Shown one piece after another: positions 54,533 through 62,424 of a stretch of 64,000 nt of DNA. Each line of letters starts with the position of its first letter. The stretch's first letter is position 1. A program made the translations under genes and the position numbers. The stretch comes from an uncultured Bacteroidales bacterium (lineage in GTDB: Bacteria; Bacteroidota; Bacteroidia; Bacteroidales; Bacteroidaceae): positions 44,892 through 108,891 of the forward strand of contig CADBQP010000048.1 in NCBI GenBank assembly GCA_902796835.1. Reading direction: 5' to 3'. The notes beneath the pieces are model-generated. The model made no database searches. It saw only the letters and a program-made list of their open reading frames with translations, and was not told where the DNA came from.

Positions 54533-55906
54533 ATGACTAACCACGTGAGCCCTCAGGCAATTTCCAAAATGGGATTTGAGCAGTTGAGTCCCATGCAAAA
54601 CCATGCGTGCGAACTGATCGGGCAGGGTAGAAACATCGTTCTGCTTTCGCCCACCGGTTCGGGAAAAACAGTTGCCTATCTTTTACCCTTGCTCCCTAAG
54701 CTTGGCGATGGGAAAACACTCCTTGTAATTTTGCCCACCCGCGAGCTGGCCCAGCAGGTGGAATCTGTCTTTAAGCGGATGGGGGCAAAACTGTCGAGCC
54801 TTTGCCTGCATGGCGGAAGGCCCTTACGGCGTGAGGCCGAACTGCTGGCAGCTTCGCAATACGATGCCGTGTTTTCAACGCCTGGGCGTCTTGTCGACCA
54901 TCTTTCTCAACATTCTTTCAAGCCTGCAGCTGTTTCAAGATTGGTTATAGACGAGTTCGACAAATGTCTCGACATGGGATTTCGCCCGCAACTCTCGCAA
55001 ATTCTTTCAGAACTTTCACAAGTGTCGCAAACGGTGCTCACATCGGCCACCACGTCGCCTGAACTCGAAGCCCTCAGCCGCGATTCTAAAAAGTTTGAGC
55101 TCATCGACTATACTTCAAAGGCCGAGGCCGAAATCCAGTGCCGCGTTGTGCAATCCGAATCGAAGGATAAGTTGCCGGCGCTCACGCTCTTGCTCTCTAA
55201 TTTGCTTTGTTCTGACACTCATCATGGAAATGCTGCTACCAAAGTAAGTGCCATGACAATGGAACGGCGCCAGCCGCAGATAATTGTATTTGTAGCCCAT
55301 CGCGAGAGTGCGGATCGCCTGTCCGAATCCCTTCAGCGCGCCGGCATTGACAATGTTTGTTATCACGGCGGCCTCGACCAATCTATGAGGGAGCGCAATT
55401 TGTTTCGCTTCAGAGCCGGGTGCTGTCAAACGATGGTGGCAACCGACATAGCAGCGCGGGGCATAGACATTCCTAACACAACGGCTGTGGTTCACTACCA
55501 CCTTCCTGCCGACATTCAAACCATGGTGCATCGCAGCGGCCGCACGTCGCGCTGGCAAAATCGTGGCGAAGTGTTTCTCATACTTTCGCCCGGTGAAAAT
55601 GTTCCAGCTTTCATGGTGAATACTGTCGGCTTCCGTCCTGTAGAAGTTTCTTCAAAGCCACAAGAGGCAGTTTTCAGGGCTGTGTACATAGGCCGTGGCC
55701 GAAAGGCTAAACTCAGCAAAGCCGACATTATGGGGTTCTTGTGCAAGCAAGGGCAGCTAAACTTCGGCGATATAGGACTCATCGAGATTCACGATAGCTG
55801 TTCGTATGTAGCTCTTCGCGCCTCTAAAGCCGACCAAGCCCTGAAGCGCGTGTCGCATGCGAAGATAAAGAAGCAAAATACACTGTTTGAATATTTGAGA
55901 TCTTGA
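54533..55906 (+). CDS. DEAD-box RNA helicase, DbpA-like
   Basis: A 457-residue helicase read from the ATG at 54533; an upstream frame from 54437 runs through the glgP terminator. Q-motif QLSPMQNHA, motif I SPTGSGKT, motif Ia PTRELAQQ, motif II DEFD (in place of DEAD), motif III TSAT, and motif VI HRSGRTSR are all present. The C-terminal 75 residues (VYIGRGRKAKLSKADIMGFL, DIGLIEIHDSCSYVALRA) match the DbpA RNA-binding domain that targets hairpin 92 of 23S rRNA. A role in large-subunit ribosome assembly is inferred. Confidence 0.88.
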   Translation: MTNHVSPQAISKMGFEQLSPMQNHACELIGQGRNIVLLSPTGSGKTVAYLLPLLPKLGDGKTLLVILPTRELAQQVESVFKRMGAKLSSLCLHGGRPLRREAELLAASQYDAVFSTPGRLVDHLSQHSFKPAAVSRLVIDEFDKCLDMGFRPQLSQILSELSQVSQTVLTSATTSPELEALSRDSKKFELIDYTSKAEAEIQCRVVQSESKDKLPALTLLLSNLLCSDTHHGNAATKVSAMTMERRQPQIIVFVAHRESADRLSESLQRAGIDNVCYHGGLDQSMRERNLFRFRAGCCQTMVATDIAARGIDIPNTTAVVHYHLPADIQTMVHRSGRTSRWQNRGEVFLILSPGENVPAFMVNTVGFRPVEVSSKPQEAVFRAVYIGRGRKAKLSKADIMGFLCKQGQLNFGDIGLIEIHDSCSYVALRASKADQALKRVSHAKIKKQNTLFEYLRS

Positions 55907-55939
55907 TTGGGGAATCTCATGTGCCACATATTTTTATTT

Positions 55940-56028
55940 TCACCCCGATGAAAAAGTTTTCTCACCCCGATGAGAAAGTTTTCTCACCACGGTGAAAAAG
56001 TTTTCTCACCACGGTGAAATTTCTCATA
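55940..56028. repeat. Tandem 22-bp repeat (CACCACGGTGAAAAAGTTTT type), 4 units
   Basis: Units start at 55941, 55963, 55985 and 56007, an exact 22-bp period. Two units have CACCCCGATG and two have CACCACGGTG, each followed by a GAAAAAGTTTTCT spacer. It is almost the same as the array at 24101 and again lies between convergent genes, directly before the RNase G terminator. Confidence 0.9.
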
Positions 56029-56056
56029 TGTGCATTGTTGTGAGTAGATGAAGCGA

Positions 56057-56099
56057 TAAAAAAACGAGGAAGTTCCCCTTTTGCGGGTTCTTCCTCGTT
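56057..56099 (-). terminator. Intrinsic terminator after RNase G
   Basis: AACGAGGAAG (56063-56072) pairs with CTTCCTCGTT (56090-56099), with an inner CCC/GGG pairing. On the minus strand a T run follows. Confidence 0.85.
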
Positions 56100-56119
56100 A
56101 GTTACTTTGCTTCTTTTTG

Positions 56120-57688
56120 TCAGAGCATTTCGTTTCGCTCCTTCATGTCGATTTCTTCGCCTTGGTTGTTGAAGAATTTATATTCCAAATAGGAAAGGCT
56201 CTGGTCGGGCACAATTTTTATGCCCCATCCGTAGCGTATTTTCCAGCGTAGTCGCAGGCTTGGGAAACCTTTTTTAATGAAGGCGCAAACGAAGGGATGA
56301 ACGTGAAGCCGGAATTGTTTGATGTCGTGGTTCTCGGTGAGCTTGCTAATTTTGTCTTCAAGCACTTCGGTGAAGAGCAGACTCGACTTAATGGTGCCGG
56401 TTCCACCGCATGTGGGGCAGGTTTCCTCAACGTTGATGTCGGTGGCAGGGCGTACTCTCTGGCGGGTGATTTGCATGAGTCCGAATTTCGAAAGTGGCAA
56501 GATGTTGTGGCGCGCACGGTCGTTTTGCATGTTTTGGCACATGCGCTCATAGAGTTTCTGCCTGTTTTCTGGCTCATCCATGTCGATGAAGTCAACTACA
56601 ATGATGCCTCCCATGTCGCGCAGTCTCAGCTGTCGGGCCAACTCGTCGGCTGCTCCGAGGTTAACGTCGAGTGCATTTACTTCCTGTCCTTCGGGCGATC
56701 GCGAGCGGTTGCCGCTATTGACGTCTACCACGTGGAGTGCTTCGGTATGTTCAATGATGAGATATGCTCCGCGCTTATAGGTGACGATGCGTCCAAACGA
56801 CTGTTTCATCTGGCGTGTGACGCCAAAGTTGTCGAAGATGGGCAGGTTGCCCTTGTAGAGCTTCACAATGTGGTGGCGCTCCGGTGCTATGAGCTTAACA
56901 TAGTCGCTCAATTCTTCAAACACGTCTTTGTCGTTAACATAGATGTTCTCATACGAAGGGTTGAAGAGGTCTCTGAGCAGGCCTACGGTGCGGCTTGTCT
57001 CTTCATAGACGGGAAGTGGGCGCTCAGGTGATTGCTGAATGCGCTCAACCACTCCTTCCCAGCGTTTCATGAGAATTTTTAGCTCAGCGTCTAAATCTGC
57101 CACGCGCTTGCCCTCGGCCACAGTGCGCACAATGACGCCGAAACCTTGAGGCTTGATGCTGTGGATGAGTTGTTTGAGTCGGGCGCGCTCGGCATTACTC
57201 TTTATTTTTGAAGATACAGAAATCTTTTCGTTAAACGGCATGAGCACCAGGTAGCGACCTGCAAATGATATTTCGCACGTGAGTCGCGGACCTTTGGTGG
57301 AAATGGGTTCTTTCACTACTTGCACAAGAACCTCCTGGCCGTTTCTGAGTGTGTGCTGTATGCTTCCGTCTTTGTCGAGTTCGGGGAGCAGCGACATTTT
57401 TTGCACACTGACTTTCTTCCCGTTGTCGAGGTGGCTGAGAAACTTTTCGAACGTTTTGAAGCGAGAACCTAAATCGGGATAATGTAAGAATGCATCCCTT
57501 TCGTATCCGACATTCACGAAGCAGGCATTGAGGCCGGTCATAATTTTTTTGACCCTGGCCAGATAGATGTTGCCTACCGAAAACGTATCAGTTCGCCCCT
57601 CTTTCTGAAACTCAACGAGCCTCTTGTCTTCGAGAAGGGCAAACGAGATGTCTTTCGATTGCACATCAACTATTACTTCGCTTGTCAT
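56120..57688 (-). CDS. rng: Ribonuclease G/E family endoribonuclease
   Basis: A 522-residue RNase G-type protein, lacking the long C-terminal scaffold of E. coli RNase E. An S1 domain lies near residues 38-125 (VGNIYLARVKKIMTGLNACF). The catalytic metal ligands are the Asp in VVDVNSGNR near residue 318 and the Asp in IVVDFIDMD near 369. The zinc link is CPTCGGTG near 427. It cuts single-stranded RNA in rRNA maturation and mRNA decay. The start is at the natural MTSEVIVDVQSKDISFALLE. Confidence 0.92.
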   Translation of the reverse strand: MTSEVIVDVQSKDISFALLEDKRLVEFQKEGRTDTFSVGNIYLARVKKIMTGLNACFVNVGYERDAFLHYPDLGSRFKTFEKFLSHLDNGKKVSVQKMSLLPELDKDGSIQHTLRNGQEVLVQVVKEPISTKGPRLTCEISFAGRYLVLMPFNEKISVSSKIKSNAERARLKQLIHSIKPQGFGVIVRTVAEGKRVADLDAELKILMKRWEGVVERIQQSPERPLPVYEETSRTVGLLRDLFNPSYENIYVNDKDVFEELSDYVKLIAPERHHIVKLYKGNLPIFDNFGVTRQMKQSFGRIVTYKRGAYLIIEHTEALHVVDVNSGNRSRSPEGQEVNALDVNLGAADELARQLRLRDMGGIIVVDFIDMDEPENRQKLYERMCQNMQNDRARHNILPLSKFGLMQITRQRVRPATDINVEETCPTCGGTGTIKSSLLFTEVLEDKISKLTENHDIKQFRLHVHPFVCAFIKKGFPSLRLRWKIRYGWGIKIVPDQSLSYLEYKFFNNQGEEIDMKERNEML

Positions 57689-57709
57689 GATTTGTGTGTG
57701 GTTTGGTTC

Positions 57710-57756
57710 TTAAAAAAATGTGCCAATATGCTCTCTTTCGTCGCATATCGGCACAC
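57710..57756 (-). terminator. Intrinsic terminator after the mS38-like gene
   Basis: TGTGCCAATATGC (57719-57731) pairs with GCATATCGGCACA (57743-57755) with one mismatch. On the minus strand seven T follow (57712-57718). Confidence 0.85.
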
Positions 57757-57780
57757 ACTTGTTGCTAATAGGACACAAGA

Positions 57781-57870
57781 CTACTTAGACTTATGTCTAT
57801 TCTTGCGCAGTCTTTTTTTGCGCTTGTGCGTAGACATCTTGTGTCTTTTTTTCTTTTTTCCGCTTGGCAT
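57781..57870 (-). CDS. 29-residue mS38/bS22-like (AURKAIP1/COX24 domain) ribosomal protein
   Basis: A 30-codon frame reads MPSGKKKKRHKMSTHKRKKR and then LRKNRHKSK. The KRHKMSTHKRKKR core is the AURKAIP1/COX24 domain shared with mitochondrial mS38 and actinobacterial bS22, which sits in the small ribosomal subunit. Nearly every residue after the first four is Lys, Arg or His. It lies between the HU gene and RNase G on the minus strand and has its own terminator at 57710-57756. It is easily missed because of its length. Confidence 0.85.
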   Translation of the reverse strand: MPSGKKKKRHKMSTHKRKKRLRKNRHKSK

Positions 57871-57995
57871 ATTGTTTGTTTTTTTGTGGGCTGGACGAAG
57901 TGGGGCCTTCAGTATTTTTGTCTTTCTCTGTGCCGACTCAACCTCTGCAGCCTGGTTTATGAATTATTTTATGTTAATTTCTGATTTCTTCGACT

Positions 57996-58268
57996 TTATT
58001 TCACCTTTTCGGCAAGTGTCTGGGCGGGCTTGAAAGCCATAATCTTGTGCTCGGGAATGATGAGTTCTACGTTTTTCGATATGTTTCTGCCCACTTTCTT
58101 TGCGCGTGTCTTGAGAATGAAGCTTCCGAAGCCGCGAAGATACACGTTTTCGCCCGAAACCATGGAGGCCGAAATAGTGCGCATCATGGCTTCAACGCAT
58201 GTCTGCACCGTGGATTTGTCAATACCAGTCTCGTTAGAAATTGCCGATACGATATCCTGTTTTGTCAT
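57996..58268 (-). CDS. HU-family DNA-binding protein
   Basis: A 90-residue HU/IHF-type protein. TKQDIVSAISNETGIDKSTV is the helical dimer part, VYLRGFGSFILKTRAKKVGRN is the hallmark, and the arm (NVELIIPEHKIMAFKPAQTL) carries the DNA-intercalating proline. It bends and compacts the chromosome. A TATCTTTG box lies at 58312-58319 on the minus strand. The mS38-like gene follows 125 bp downstream on the same strand. Confidence 0.93.
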   Translation of the reverse strand: MTKQDIVSAISNETGIDKSTVQTCVEAMMRTISASMVSGENVYLRGFGSFILKTRAKKVGRNISKNVELIIPEHKIMAFKPAQTLAEKVK

Positions 58269-58311
58269 GTGTGTTTATGTCTTTTTTAGTTTGATTTTTC
58301 AAAAGCGAGTG

Positions 58312-58319
58312 CAAAGATA
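58312..58319 (-). promoter_or_regulatory. Putative -7 box TATCTTTG of the HU gene
   Basis: Read on the minus strand about 44 bp before the ATG. The -33 region has only an A-rich (T-rich on the minus strand) stretch. Confidence 0.55.
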
Positions 58320-58378
58320 TGATTTTCAAATGGTTTAGAAAAGTTTCGCGCTGTTTTTTTTGCTATCTGCACTTTTTT

Positions 58379-58798
58379 CTAAATTTTTTCGATGCGTCGC
58401 AGGTGGCGTCCTCCTTCGAATGGTGTCTCTAAAAACAGGCTCACACATTCTTCGGCATCGGCTTCGCTAATGAATCGGCCCGGCATCACCAACACGTTGG
58501 CGTCGTTGTGCTGGCGCGCCAACTTGGCTATGGTTGGCATCCACACCAGGGCGGCCCTCACGTGTTTATGCTTGTTCAGCGTCATTGAGATGCCTTCGCC
58601 GCTGCCGCAGATGGCAATGCCGCGCTCACACTCGTCATTGTCGATGGCCGCGCCGAGGTAGTGACCAAAGTCTGAGTAATCGCAGCTTTCCTCACTGAAA
58701 CAGCCAAAGTCCTTGTAGGCTAAACCCCGTGTGTCAAGATATTTTTTTACGACCTGTTTCAGTGCGTATCCTGCGTGGTCGCTTGCTAATCCGATCAT
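58379..58798 (-). CDS. rpiB: Ribose-5-phosphate isomerase B
   Basis: A 139-residue RpiB. IGLASDHAGYALK begins the fold. DYSDFGHYLGAAI precedes the anion-binding loop ICGSGEGISMTLNKHKHVRA, with the Cys base in CGSG. HNDANVLVMPGRF closes the site. It interconverts ribose-5-phosphate and ribulose-5-phosphate in the non-oxidative pentose phosphate pathway. It follows transketolase of the same pathway by 37 bp on the same strand, with an AT-rich junction motif between. Confidence 0.93.
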   Translation of the reverse strand: MIGLASDHAGYALKQVVKKYLDTRGLAYKDFGCFSEESCDYSDFGHYLGAAIDNDECERGIAICGSGEGISMTLNKHKHVRAALVWMPTIAKLARQHNDANVLVMPGRFISEADAEECVSLFLETPFEGGRHLRRIEKI

Positions 58799-58810
58799 GA
58801 TTCTCCTTTC

Positions 58811-58839
58811 TATATATAATATTTATATGGTGTATCTAC
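58811..58839. repeat. AT-rich palindromic junction motif, copy 6
   Basis: ATATAATATTTATATGGTGT lies between transketolase and rpiB. Read toward rpiB it is TAGATACACCATATAAATAT, and the transketolase TAG stop is part of it. Confidence 0.6.
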
Positions 58840-60863
58840 TTTCTCAAAAATTGGCAGACTTCTTCGCAAATGTTTGCGGCCGTGAAGCCCAGTTTTTCGT
58901 CGAGTACTTTGTAGGGTGCTGAAAACCCGAACGATTCGAGTCCGTGAATTTTCCCCTTCTCGCCCACAAGTCCCTGAAGCGTTACGGGGAGTCCAGCCGT
59001 CAGTCCAAATCGTTTTGTGCCGCTGGGGAGCAGTTCTTCTTGGTATGTTTGGCTCTGGCGGCGAAAGAGTCCTTCGGATGGCACGCTCACTACGCGTGCG
59101 GCAATGCCTCTTTCTCTGAGCAGCGTGCTGGCCTCTACCAGCGTGCTCACCTCTGAGCCCGATGCAATGAGGACAACGTCGGGCTCGGGGGTGTCTACGA
59201 CGATGTATGCGCCCCTTCTAATGCCTTCATAGTCGGTTTCCTCGGGCAGGTTGGGAATGTTTTGGCGGCTGAGGATGAGTGCAGTGGGCGTAGCGGTGTT
59301 TTCCATGGCCATTTGCCAGCAAACGGTGGTGGCCTTGGCATCGGCCGGGCGCAACACTCTCACGCTGTCGGCACCGCTATGATTCTTGAGTTTTTCCATC
59401 AGGCGAATTTGTGCTTCTTGCTCCACGGGCTCGTGCGTAGGTCCGTCTTCGCCCACTCTGAAGGCATCGTGGGTCCAGATGAACTTCACCGGCACTTCCA
59501 TCAGGGCGGCCATGCGCACAGCCGGTTTCATGTAGTCGGAAAACACGAAAAACGTTCCCATGGCAGCCACGATGCCTCCGTGGAGCGCGGCACCTATGCA
59601 GATGCAGGCCATGGTGAGTTCCGACACGCCGGCTTGCAGAAATCCGCCTCCGAAGTCGCCCTTCACGATGGCTCTCGATGCTTTCAGAAATCCGTCGGTC
59701 TTGTCGGAATTGCTCAGGTCGGCCGACGAAACCATCATGTTGGGCACACTGTGCGCCAACAGTTCCAGACATTTGGCCGATGCCGCCCGGGTGGCTGAAT
59801 TGGGCATTTGCTCAATCGAGGCCCAGTCTATGGCGGGCAGTCTGCTGGCCATCCAGTCTTCGAGCATAGCTGCCTTCTCTGGGTAGGCTTCGGCCCATTT
59901 CCTCTCTTCGGCCCTTCGTTCGGCCACAATGCGACGGAGTTCCTCCTTGCGTATGGCATAGAGTTTTTCGGTTTCCTCAAATATGGTGAATGGCGAGTCG
60001 GGATTGCCGCCCAGGTGAGCTATAGTGTTTTCGAAGGCTCCCTTTCCCAGCGGACTTCCGTGTGTTTTGCACGAGTTTTCATAGCTTTCGCCGTTAGCCT
60101 GCAAAGCTCCTTTTCCCATACGGCAGTGTCCGATGATGAGGGTGGGGCGCTGCGTCTCGTCATGAGCTGCGGCCAAGGCTTTCCTGATTTGTTCGATATC
60201 GTTGCCGTCGATTTCAATAACATTCCATTGCCACGCCCGATACTTCATTGCTGTGTCTTCCGACGTAACGGCCCCCGTTTCGGTGCTGAGCTGTATGTTG
60301 TTGGCGTCGTAAAACATAATGAGATTGTTCAGCCCCAAGTGGCCCGCCAAGCGTCCTGCCCCTTGCGAGATTTCCTCCTGCACACCGCCGTCTGAAATGT
60401 AGGCATAAATGCGTTCTCTCTCAAACGTTGGATTTCCCGTGCGCGCCGCCAGCATTTTGGCTGCTATGGCAGCCCCCACGGCAAATACGTGTCCCTGTCC
60501 CAGCGGGCCCGAGGTGTTTTCAATGCCTCGCTCCACACATCGCTCTGGATGTCCTGGGGTGGGCGAGCCCCACTGCCTGAAGTTTTTAAGCTCTTCAATC
60601 GAAAACTTCCCCGCCAGGGCCAACACACTGTAGAGCATGGGCGACATGTGACCGGGGTCCAGAAAAAAGCGGTCGCGCCCCGCCCAATGGGCATCGTCAG
60701 GGTCGTAAATCAAGTGTTCGGCATAAAGCGCGTTGGCAAAGTCGGCTCCGCCCATGGCACCGCCCGGGTGCCCCGAGTTGGCCTTTTCCACCATTGCAGC
60801 CGCAAGCATGCGAATATTATCGGCCGCGCGGCTCATTATAGAAGCAGGTTGTTGCGTGTTCAT
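58836..60863 (-). CDS. tkt: Transketolase
   Basis: A 675-residue TPP enzyme read from the ATG at 60863; an upstream frame from 60947 runs through the promoter. ANSGHPGGAMGGADF, DPGHMSPMLY, GPLGQGH and SDGGVQEE (the cofactor GDG-like region) lie in the N-terminal domain. KTHGSPLGKGAFE and THDAFRVGEDGPTHEPVEQ follow. It moves two-carbon units between sugar phosphates. rpiB follows in the same operon. The leader carries a perfect 7-bp hairpin at 60901-60922. Confidence 0.93.
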   Translation of the reverse strand: MNTQQPASIMSRAADNIRMLAAAMVEKANSGHPGGAMGGADFANALYAEHLIYDPDDAHWAGRDRFFLDPGHMSPMLYSVLALAGKFSIEELKNFRQWGSPTPGHPERCVERGIENTSGPLGQGHVFAVGAAIAAKMLAARTGNPTFERERIYAYISDGGVQEEISQGAGRLAGHLGLNNLIMFYDANNIQLSTETGAVTSEDTAMKYRAWQWNVIEIDGNDIEQIRKALAAAHDETQRPTLIIGHCRMGKGALQANGESYENSCKTHGSPLGKGAFENTIAHLGGNPDSPFTIFEETEKLYAIRKEELRRIVAERRAEERKWAEAYPEKAAMLEDWMASRLPAIDWASIEQMPNSATRAASAKCLELLAHSVPNMMVSSADLSNSDKTDGFLKASRAIVKGDFGGGFLQAGVSELTMACICIGAALHGGIVAAMGTFFVFSDYMKPAVRMAALMEVPVKFIWTHDAFRVGEDGPTHEPVEQEAQIRLMEKLKNHSGADSVRVLRPADAKATTVCWQMAMENTATPTALILSRQNIPNLPEETDYEGIRRGAYIVVDTPEPDVVLIASGSEVSTLVEASTLLRERGIAARVVSVPSEGLFRRQSQTYQEELLPSGTKRFGLTAGLPVTLQGLVGEKGKIHGLESFGFSAPYKVLDEKLGFTAANICEEVCQFLRK

Positions 60864-60900
60864 TGAGAGATGTGTTTTTACAGTAAAAAAGAATTGTTCA

Positions 60901-60922
60901 GGTGGGTTTCCATATACCCACC
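60901..60922 (-). promoter_or_regulatory. Hairpin in the transketolase leader
   Basis: GGTGGGT (60901-60907) pairs perfectly with ACCCACC (60916-60922), just downstream of the promoter box on the minus strand. It would form at the very 5' end of the mRNA and could protect it or bind a regulator. Confidence 0.5.
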
Positions 60923-60925
60923 GTG

Positions 60926-60958
60926 CAAATATACGCAAAAAAAGCATGATAAGCCAAA
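60926..60958 (-). promoter_or_regulatory. Bacteroidota-type promoter of the tkt-rpiB operon
   Basis: On the minus strand TTTG (60955-60958), 21 bp, TATATTTG (60926-60933). Confidence 0.7.
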
Positions 60959-61045
60959 AAAGTGTGCGAAGTGTGTATTGCTGTCGCTCAGATAGAAGAA
61001 ACTATGTCATATTTTTAGTAAGAATACTAAAAAAGTCTGCAGATT

Positions 61046-61077
61046 TTCGAATTATTTACCAAAAAGCACTATATTTG
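61046..61077 (+). promoter_or_regulatory. Putative promoter of the primary sigma factor gene
   Basis: TATATTTG (61070-61077), 26 bp before the ATG at 61104, with an imperfect -33 element (TTCG, 61046-61049) 20 bp upstream. Confidence 0.6.
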
Positions 61078-61103
61078 CAGGCCAAAATTATATTAGGAAT
61101 AAT

Positions 61104-61964
61104 ATGCGACAGCTAAAAATCAACAAAAGCATTACGAATCGTCAGAGCGCTGCTCTCGACAAGTATTTAGTAGAAATAGGCCGCGAGGAGCTCATCTCTA
61201 CCGACGACGAAGTGGAACTTGCTCAGCGCATCCACCACGGCGACGCCGCGGCTCTCGAAAAGCTTGTGAAGGCCAATCTGCGTTTCGTGGTGAGTGTGGC
61301 CAAGCAATATCAGAACCAGGGCCTTGCGCTCAACGATCTCATCGACGAGGGCAATCTCGGTCTCATCAAAGCGGCTCAGAAGTTTGACGAAACTCGCGGT
61401 TTCAAGTTCATCAGCTACGCCGTGTGGTGGATACGCCAGAGCATTCTCCAGGCCATTTCCGAGCAGAGTCGCATAGTTCGCATGCCGCTCAATCAGGTGG
61501 GTTTTCAGAGCAAGCTCACTAAGGCCATTGTTAATTTTGAGCAAGAAAATGAGCGCCGTCCCTCCGTTCAGGAACTGGCCGACCTTCTCGATACCGACGA
61601 GCAGAAGGTGCAAGACGCTTTGGGCACGAATGGCAAGAAAGTTTCTGTGGATGCCCCTTTCCAGGACGACGATTCCAACAGCCTCATCGACATCATGACC
61701 GACGAGAATGCCCCCGGCACCGACGTTACCATGGAGAAAGAGTCGCTCTATAGCGATCTCGAGGCGGCCTTGTCTACGCTTTCCGATCGCGAGCGCCTGG
61801 TGTTGAAGATGCTCTTTGGCATAGGTCGCCACGAAATGACGGCCGAAGAGGTTGCCAACAGCCTGAACCTCACTCGCGAACGCGTTCGTCAAATCAAGGA
61901 GCGTGCGCTGCGTCGTTTGCGTGAGGCAGAAAACATCACTATCCTCACGAAGTATTTGGGATAG
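61104..61964 (+). CDS. rpoD: Primary RNA polymerase sigma factor (RpoD/SigA)
   Basis: A 286-residue sigma factor, the short form typical of Bacteroidota, which lacks region 1.1. Region 1.2 (DKYLVEIGREELISTDDEVELAQR) is followed by region 2 (NLRFVVSVAKQYQNQGLALN; FKFISYAVWWIRQSI), region 3 (QVGFQSKLTKAIVNFEQEN) and region 4 (LTRERVRQIKERALRRLR). It directs polymerase to TTTG/TAnnTTTG promoters such as those listed here. A strong terminator follows at 61990-62030. Confidence 0.95.
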   Translation: MRQLKINKSITNRQSAALDKYLVEIGREELISTDDEVELAQRIHHGDAAALEKLVKANLRFVVSVAKQYQNQGLALNDLIDEGNLGLIKAAQKFDETRGFKFISYAVWWIRQSILQAISEQSRIVRMPLNQVGFQSKLTKAIVNFEQENERRPSVQELADLLDTDEQKVQDALGTNGKKVSVDAPFQDDDSNSLIDIMTDENAPGTDVTMEKESLYSDLEAALSTLSDRERLVLKMLFGIGRHEMTAEEVANSLNLTRERVRQIKERALRRLREAENITILTKYLG

Positions 61965-61989
61965 CACCCCCAGAACATACAAAACCTGT

Positions 61990-62030
61990 GCGCCCGCATT
62001 TCCATTTTTGGAAGTGCGGGCGCTGTTTTT
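61990..62030 (+). terminator. Intrinsic terminator after the sigma factor gene
   Basis: GCGCCCGCA-TTCC pairs with GGAA-TGCGGGCGC around ATTTTT, followed by TGTTTTT. Confidence 0.88.
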
Positions 62031-62075
62031 ATGTGTGCGATTACATTGAGGGGAGATTCCGTCTTGAAAAGGACT

Positions 62076-62398
62076 AATAGTCTTGATTAGTCAAATATGG
62101 GGCCAAAAATATAAGCTTTGCGTTTTTAATTTTAGTTTACATCAATGAGTATAACGCGTTGGCTACAATAGATTTGGCATGCAATGTTACAACTAAATTC
62201 CCGAATCCACAAGTTTAGCCAGATAAATTTTCTATCAACACATTTTTTCATTGATTTGCAAGGGCAAATTTGTAATATAAACATTTCAAATTGACATTGT
62301 TGGTTAAAAATCTGATTGGCTTAACTGTTTTTTTCGTTGGCTCAAGTGTGTTCCTAATATACACCTTATGTGTAAAGCTTTGACTAATCAAGACTATT
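62076..62398. mobile_element. Segment with perfect 20-bp terminal inverted repeats; candidate invertible promoter
   Basis: AATAGTCTTGATTAGTCAAA at 62076-62095 is the exact reverse complement of 62379-62398. The 283 bp between contain no gene but do include a 21-bp-type repeat cluster. The left repeat overlaps a smaller palindrome, GACTAAT-agtcttg-ATTAGTC, the shape of a recombinase binding site. The right repeat ends 26 bp before the start of a secreted-protein gene. A TATTTTTG box at 62104-62111 reads leftward, away from that gene, as expected of an OFF orientation. A non-autonomous transposon (MITE) is the main alternative; no target duplication is evident. Together with the terminator this accounts for the 394-bp gap. 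Confidence 0.6.
62296..62347. repeat. GTTGGCTCAA repeat cluster inside the inverted-repeat segment
   Basis: CATTGTTGGTTAAAAATC, TGATTGGCTTAACTGTTTTT and TTCGTTGGCTCAAGTG are loose units spaced about 20 bp, matching the 49890 and 5561 copies. Confidence 0.5.
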
Positions 62399-62424
62399 TG
62401 TATAATTATTTAGTAATTCTATTT

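Noticed and set aside
57659-58033. Hydrophobic open frame on the plus strand opposite the mS38-like gene
   Set aside because: The hydrophobic run is the reverse complement of Lys-rich codons of the minus-strand gene and its T-rich flanks.
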